From an uncultured Eggerthellaceae bacterium (GTDB lineage: Bacteria; Actinomycetota; Coriobacteriia; Coriobacteriales; Eggerthellaceae), in contig CAJOIP010000003.1 of NCBI GenBank assembly GCA_905234785.1, forward strand, positions 1-64,000: a stretch of DNA of 64,000 nt, given 5' to 3'. The position numbers and the translations under genes are program-made. Position 1 is the stretch's first letter. The number at the start of each line of letters is the position of its first letter. The notes below the pieces were generated by a model, which was given only the letters and a program-made list of their open reading frames with translations, had not been told where the DNA came from and searched no databases. This document shows positions 63,701-64,000 of the stretch, piece by piece.

Positions 63701-64000
63701 CGATTTCGGCCATCACGGCCATCAAGACGCATGGCAAGCTCATCCTACCCGCCAATGCGCAGCAGTGGTTCTCGTCGTACCGTTGGGGCGGCAACACCAC
63801 ACCGCTGACGTATGGCGAGGGATCGACCGTCGACCAATCGAAGGTCGGCAACTGGACGCAGTACAGGCGCTACCACAACGACTCGTATTACAACCGCTCG
63901 AGGAACGGCGCCTACGTGTCGTTCGGTTCTGCGGGCGGGGAAACGTTCACGGTTCGCACGCGCGGCGCATGGGAAGGTGGCTACATTCCCGTGACGCTCA
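48703..64000 (+). CDS. Giant secreted DUF285/BspA-like repeat protein with recurring WW-LPW modules (partial, at least 5099 aa)
   Basis: The frame is open to the window end. ATG 48703 follows AAAGGGG at 6 nt; in-frame ATG 48673 is an alternative. The signal peptide is MHRIEHRTQ then LALFTVLVALAFVLTPGAAFA. An acidic Ala-rich stretch and one Listeria-Bacteroides repeat (VRFNGNGGSG ... LYAVW, about 127-208) come next. The rest alternates DUF285-type leucine-rich blocks (WDTSNVTDFS ... MFxGCxxLxxLxL), as in BspA-like proteins, with about 16 copies of a module holding GGRF, AWW, LxIG and LPW. Each block closes with a WFGSTxxLxxRY cap. An acidic linker (EESGENSGEESGE) lies at about residues 2971-2995, and an extra domain lies at about 4498-4700. 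The role is inferred as an adhesin; the anchor lies outside the window. Confidence 0.88.
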   Translation, partial: MHRIEHRTQTGWLALFTVLVALAFVLTPGAAFAAAASDDAADPAVTADADAGASAATENAADVPVAEATIDAVENTTPEYDTTIQNESADSPGDPAANSGVGSISESDAGGQSGGDAQKAGDKPGGAEKASTIKVRFNGNGGSGAAVELVYDCISDTIVNLPTAGDISRDGYVLVGWSTSAGSSPDAAMAPGAAYTVTQDAASDGSITLYAVWAKVATVSYTKSSMNAQSTTLRAAADGDDGPYSTMQRFPSNKNVYWTFSESTSTLTISYLNVEDLAIYESDSALPWKTKVGAADILHVVVAHNAAAANRYIKPSSMQSWFQGYTNLQSFDGAALDVSEVQNFSNLFDGCSSLSEVNVAGWDTSNGTNYANLFRNCSSLETLDLSDWTIKGNNKAKAFEGATKLTTLTAPKTVNLVNTGFAELASRVDTAGIWRATINGSAWEGNTASLINRILDTMPNTTYTFEFDSYFGSNTDKNVRWKFTPSTSTLEISIKSSSDSNTVTESASALPWLASVATNLIRHVVFTGNNGVLVAPATMESWFADYVNLESFDGRGADVSGVSSFNSMLSGDNSLMEINLSNWTMNGTTTNTLAGCTTLFTMVLGNGVVLKNTGLSDLSTRTDRKGRWEASDANSWFGTSANMEARFATTSTNYGTLTYSWAVGKQGGRFANEYAWWTYEKNLVTNKGILTLGVDEAYTGGSGTISYLVTEDGEHVPWITAVDAVSINQVVIENALAPATLNGWFKDYVYLDTFDGTNMNVTQTADYRNMFNGATMLATVNLTGWDMRTQSSGSQRAGMFTGCEALATLVLPTNAVLADTGLDDTLTKRTPKQGSWQIDGDPDAWFGTSSDLAGRYPVGTAVSAENNTTTTYAWVQGLASGRFANTNIWWKLDPNDFLGGLLTIGVDKTEAEGGDVTVRNMTALTTPWILSQGIDVRSRVHSVKITGGVRPIDTSTNKSLANFFKDYTNLSEFDGEGLDVSEVTSLASFFENCTGLSSVAGMSEWNTHKVTSLGKMFYGCSLLFALPDMSGWDVSDVADFSYMCYGARNITQCVSMANWDLTSAETFQGMFEGMTELLTLDISGWVMPQGKTREDMLTNVPKLNLFSVGNGVILSDTGLTGEAGSSRADTAGTWERTGEGSTGAGKWFGTTTNLIARYSKAERYAKAAAATPVKEPMSYKWVVGLYRGRFLDNDDAWWEFDVSINELKLGTSNAGSSGIIVNVTKDTVPWKGILPTYYIGIIDRIVVESGANLVPVNIDNWFTEYTSTTYVDVSGLRLYTENSNHPNLVGFFKDMKRLATVKGLSNWASDMSSVTSLASMFENTIITQLEGASTWQTGNVVSVADMFKGCKRLIDLSGVSGWNVERVTNYSGFVNGATSLRTLDIHEWNMKPYVNSTPTNTSGMFTGCNGLQSITLGENVFLEGTSFADEDLPERSGKKGSWLATTGDPAWFGSTDNLVARYPKAKGANGNAAGTMTYTWTSELRGRFASNDDAWWTYRGGVLTVGGLASVSDKAVFEDEDSVPWLYAISENGGDDSRELVTSLVSSATTTIQPENPAGWFAGYTNLLTANVDGFDWSKLDGTKSVARMFAGDTSLTTVTNLGSWNSHGLSNAKDFTSMFEGDSSLITLSGLSSWTTLAATNISAMFKDCTSLESFVDGTNWNVSAVTKFDNFLNGATSLRTLDIAGWNMSTDAGTTRTGMLAGCEALRTVTFGKNVGLETAGFTSSMTGLTINDGSWVSSDGSWFGSTDNIVARYRNAHTGVGFKINKNVTYVWTPGKLSGRFPSNDNAWWTYNKDTKVLTIGADTNTFETKVVTEVVTDDKNELPWTKLTISRYVGETEEEEEIWEDSTVPEEVLTVVVQDGIEPQRVARWFENYSAMTTLNLSGLDASLMSGAHSSADVEANFAGVLRGDTSLTTLTLPTGMYLTGSGLSDVVSTPTRAATEGRWLYSQNGSDIWFDSSAELEYRYGTADAMTARYANTVVTTGGATNHPASTITYTWDTSKLGGRFHSNQNAWWTYVATTEDETHVGTLTIGGSTSGVSVRVTEDASNATPDLPWTEAVKDADNNDVTRVPDYQHAITVIQTQGNIEPTSMNGWFAGLLSLNDFNGRNITTAYATSMKDLFRGDISLTNAHIRNIEYWNTAQVTNFSGMFAEMPLVTRLELYTFDTTAGLDFSEMFYNDENLEVLVLASGNDVWDLKTATQSGGNTVRDPHNIYMHDMFSGLASLNQITVSGKMLFSVGTNDPNNQSGLSNSLVEHTAKKGTWANSNDPHATGIWEGSTDNLAALYTLDLPSSGTTYVVTYYWNPGKLLGRFNTNTNVWWRFEKEQGEQAGTLWIGVDDTDVDATVKVTETGATLPWRELIEDAGELSENRISVFYSHVNDGVVTLTNFKDWFKDHTLLTSFDGSGINFSKVTSFESAFENCTHLTTATGFGTSGSGAGTNGHTLTSVKNMFSGDVLLETVGNTSNWDTSNVTDFSGAFYNCAVLGSLNLASWNMVNQAGAASDNAASRTNMFAGCYGLRELYLGENVVLAGTGFTSEGLKKSDPPNSVPFSDYEAALGLIDGMWEQVNSTDDVLWFDSTTGLANRYAYNQVKYTWSDGSKTYTSRPEGTLHYVWTNQRVGGHFASNTQGNAWWRFHKSDASAGLLEIGVDGDGTPLSGQRATSNGGSAGTFETVSFDRTIRVAAANLPWRLNDVASTWIDITNDDTYYRTDKFTYLDTITSVTTAGGIAPKVTMEEWFKDHSITSFNGSGLDMSQVETMKSLFEGCSSLTRVLGTDAWTTTSLNDVSRMFCGATDLSQLSSVSTWNTSNVTDFSYMFYQVRSLATVRGMGEWNTAKATTFDYMFATRELPTQASSLENEAYAPTAFQSLDFDKWDMQANSGRGGTRGSAPSAVGFLNGCTNLSTVKVGNYFSTTAYGPERSLTLNYTRSSEDVGLGTSEWYVFTPNADVVYISLTNLIDERPVDPTSPDDENSGEESGENSGEESGEDPDDDFVEFFELTAGKGDTTVYAYTWDKNSERPELISLQGVEWIRFALTAYPCGFSAAVMTHGALYEARGSETTDMVGAGSWVHADGRKVAWNEILAYAAQNNSAGTYTFTNGVIAGRFASNLNASWEFSSATGALALHGSGMVSEKGNTEAVDNIVSGDNDLVPWDFLRNFGVLGGNFNNQSYITSITADGTFTVKFPAHWLSANPNVESMVLSGMQIDAAATDMTHMMSLNPQLETITGLDSWDVSRIESLNSLFMGDTELATVTRLNSWDTSNVTDFSHLFDGDAAITSVASVANWNTAKVTDMSYTFAGTSIESLDSLTRWDVEKVTDFSHMFECALSLSDASGIGSWKVGKTYDVDLTAMFSMLDASGDQQTTALATLDLSGWKMRGSNTKIKDMLAGCNNLATIILTGDDKLYGSGAYDDTGFNNDLNDHDISDGRWIRNDSNWYDNTFNLAKIYSDTVMYPGKYTYRWSTEQPGGRFLTGPGAQNAWWRYDRTQNTLFIGTTANVYGTSFQVDDAYDNLPWKQLLTNDETPIKHISIAGGIQPTHPTYWFQNYEDLLDVDGAGLNLSAAVDGKIDGIFDGCSSMTRVTNVEFWKDYIAANVTSFANLFRGCESLERIDGIDQWTDTSNVTIMAGMFQDTKKLGDYSGMTPQRYLGFLTLFRTENVEDFSNMFNGCTVLTTLDPLTDWDVSSATNMQGMFANCTALTTTTHLNWDVSHVNNFSSMFEGDDHLATVDLSNWVMQKTSGTPDAPVYSTPLIKDMFTGCANIDTIILGAQSVLCDTDLATTNTSGFSDALTGRTAADGGWRIDGGVWFDCTGNLAERYKYGHSQSTTSTYLWQEGEVGGHFLTDNNSVWWRYYADDKRLEIGIDQGASNFVVTDKRKSYVADSADPSAWNFTDNSLPWFRYGIVTTTNTKKFVVTGPVSIVNPNNWFAAFTGLEEVDMSLADVSLAYSFAYMFYGSGLKKFTGAADMNFESATSFQSMFQNCTALTTLAEVSGWRFPLATNFQDMFRNCQQMTTYAAAMNWSFTAATNVSGMFRYNIRLKDTDGIASWELTTVENFSDMFREDAALERVDISKWTMTQYIKNGAQTNRTLSNMLNLARDTSVLSSLQSITLGSASVLPGTGFGELTNFAITLGRWGLADLSWFGSTAVLVGHYPVTGCSRGAQTFYWDGDHLGGYFDDGTTTWATTTWWTFDRTGENVGLLTIGAQDVPNKDITVTAANVPWKHISGFSINSITKVAGQNYPVIKNPSSWFQSYPNLKSFDGTYIRVTGATDLSNMFSNNANLDTITGLHDWNTSYAQTFASMFQNDTKITSLDLTGLNMRAATSVANMLAGCTGLVRLKLDNGSVLGANPSNGAADAGVNNNLRGRSHIEGVWYLNQWVDDGQDWLWFGSSPDLTERYPIGGNTHGSDMEYIWDSSYLGGRFGNPYAWWRYDRPTRTLTIGSIYGRQEITEKWNEQPWVLKGTVNPMDVVNVKSRNAIALPSDASYWFSAYNPTTGESGQVIFGPGSDYSGSTSLDFTSPSVSSSNSFVSGNRWNYYYSGDDITATAANTLKVYPKGGGSSYSKGASVTRSLTYNNGTNVVYNNAYSLAAGTYTLTTMWKTDSNLTYYTTSGHSNNLLFVASAQYVGSLDSRVIANSRISFPAGTHSDWVYATTTFTISTAGSYYLEIYTGSLVDYGTYILQFKDLYLAKGSRYSNLRTFDGSGISMSSVTNATGFFRDDRALNSITGTNGWEMTNVTTTSAMFLNNKSLTNLANLSGWSLSKDANFSNMFNGCTALTNSSLSSLTNWTTSAATNFANMFYNCLGVTSNEALNKWNTAKVTNFSQMFYNVPLRTLDVSGWDMQATTTNANMVNSQYLNKVIAGGGSYLTTSSGLSNSLTNHSAKNGMWVLTSNNTTSFTDAVLQSAIWFDDTSYLAARYPKATSFTQKLTYIWDTAHVGGRFRSSQAAWWYYTKSDHNLHLGTNGVDSPAEVTEDYLSLPWLSVLNESSGGVYSISAITAIKTHGKLILPANAQQWFSSYRWGGNTTPLTYGEGSTVDQSKVGNWTQYRRYHNDSYYNRSRNGAYVSFGSAGGETFTVRTRGAWEGGYIPVTL
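49155..49177. promoter_or_regulatory. Inverted repeat inside the start of the second giant gene
   Basis: CGATTGTAT (49155-49163) and ATACAATCG (49169-49177) form a perfect 9-bp inverted repeat with a 5-nt centre. It is the clearest of several GATACAA words (48943, 48951, 49168, 50068) in the first 1.4 kb of the gene. Confidence 0.4.
49432..63670 (+). repeat. Array of about 16 WW-LPW modules alternating with DUF285 blocks
   Basis: Module starts are near 49432, 50090, 50671, 51308, 52232, 53128, 54015, 54690, 55610, 56549, 58000, 59090, 60205, 61204, 61947 and 63508. The pattern is aromatic-x-W, 5-9 residues, G-(G/R)-(R/H)-F, 4-7 residues, (A/V)-W-W-x-(Y/F), then L-x-(I/L)-G and finally (L/V)-P-W. 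The first two copies and the eleventh lack the WW pair. Spacing is about 200-520 residues. Confidence 0.85.
62194..62803 (+). other. Extra domain inserted between module and leucine-rich block
   Basis: Residues about 4498-4700 separate WFSAY from NLRTFDGSG, which are adjacent in other units. The insert is rich in Ser, Thr, Tyr and alternating strands (AGTYTLTTMWKTDSN, AGSYYLEIYTGSL). That is the look of a beta-sandwich carbohydrate-binding or galactose-binding-like fold. The fold is inferred from pattern only. Confidence 0.55.

Overview
This window is the replication-origin region of a GC-rich, Gram-positive chromosome. Gene content and style point to an anaerobic actinobacterium of the Coriobacteriia (Eggerthellaceae-like). 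The reasons are ParABS, rsmG, jag, yidC, yidD, rnpA, rpmH, dnaA and dnaN in one block, a giant 2-hydroxyacyl-CoA dehydratase activase, very large Listeria-Bacteroides-repeat surface proteins, and interspersed repeats that read as [11 protein letters not shown]. The placement is inferred from these features, not from a database search.

Region 1 (1-8180), all on the minus strand: parB, parA, rsmG, jag, yidC, yidD, rnpA, rpmH, dnaA and a GHKL-type ATPase whose 3-prime end overlaps dnaA by 71 bp. Two perfect parS sites (2169-2186 and 3961-3978) lie in the ParA-RsmG and Jag-YidC gaps. dnaA points the same way as rpmH instead of diverging from it. DnaA-box-like TTTTCCACA motifs lie on both sides of dnaA. 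The strand switch falls between 8180 and 9130, so the most likely oriC is the AT-rich, gene-free stretch at about 8200-8720.

Region 2 (9130-17068), plus strand: dnaN, a 1566-residue acyl-CoA dehydratase activase fusion, rsmI and a YgjP-like zinc metallopeptidase. It is studded with two families of intergenic palindromes. One copy of the first family, with a 30-bp tandem triplication, is inserted in frame inside the activase gene.

Region 3 (17138-25116), accessory: two tandem secreted proteins with a PcsB/CwlO-like coiled coil and a C-terminal lysozyme-like domain, a HTH plus Panacea/SocA-type protein with a GTATCA operator, an AlbA_2/HATPase (RecG-like) regulator, a divergent lysine-rich winged-helix protein, and a two-pass membrane protein with a 105-residue Glu-Pro linker.

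Region 4 (25774-64000), plus strand: two giant secreted proteins fill 60% of the window. The first (7419 aa) is a chain of about 67 Trp-centred Listeria-Bacteroides/MucBP-like units with a C-terminal membrane anchor and no clear LPXTG. The second (at least 5099 aa, running off the window) alternates DUF285/BspA-like leucine-rich blocks with a recurring module of about 60 residues (G-G-R-F ... W-W ... L-x-I-G ... L-P-W). I do not recognise this module as a named domain. Its last two copies carry an extra domain inserted at the same hinge. This second protein is the best candidate for something undescribed.
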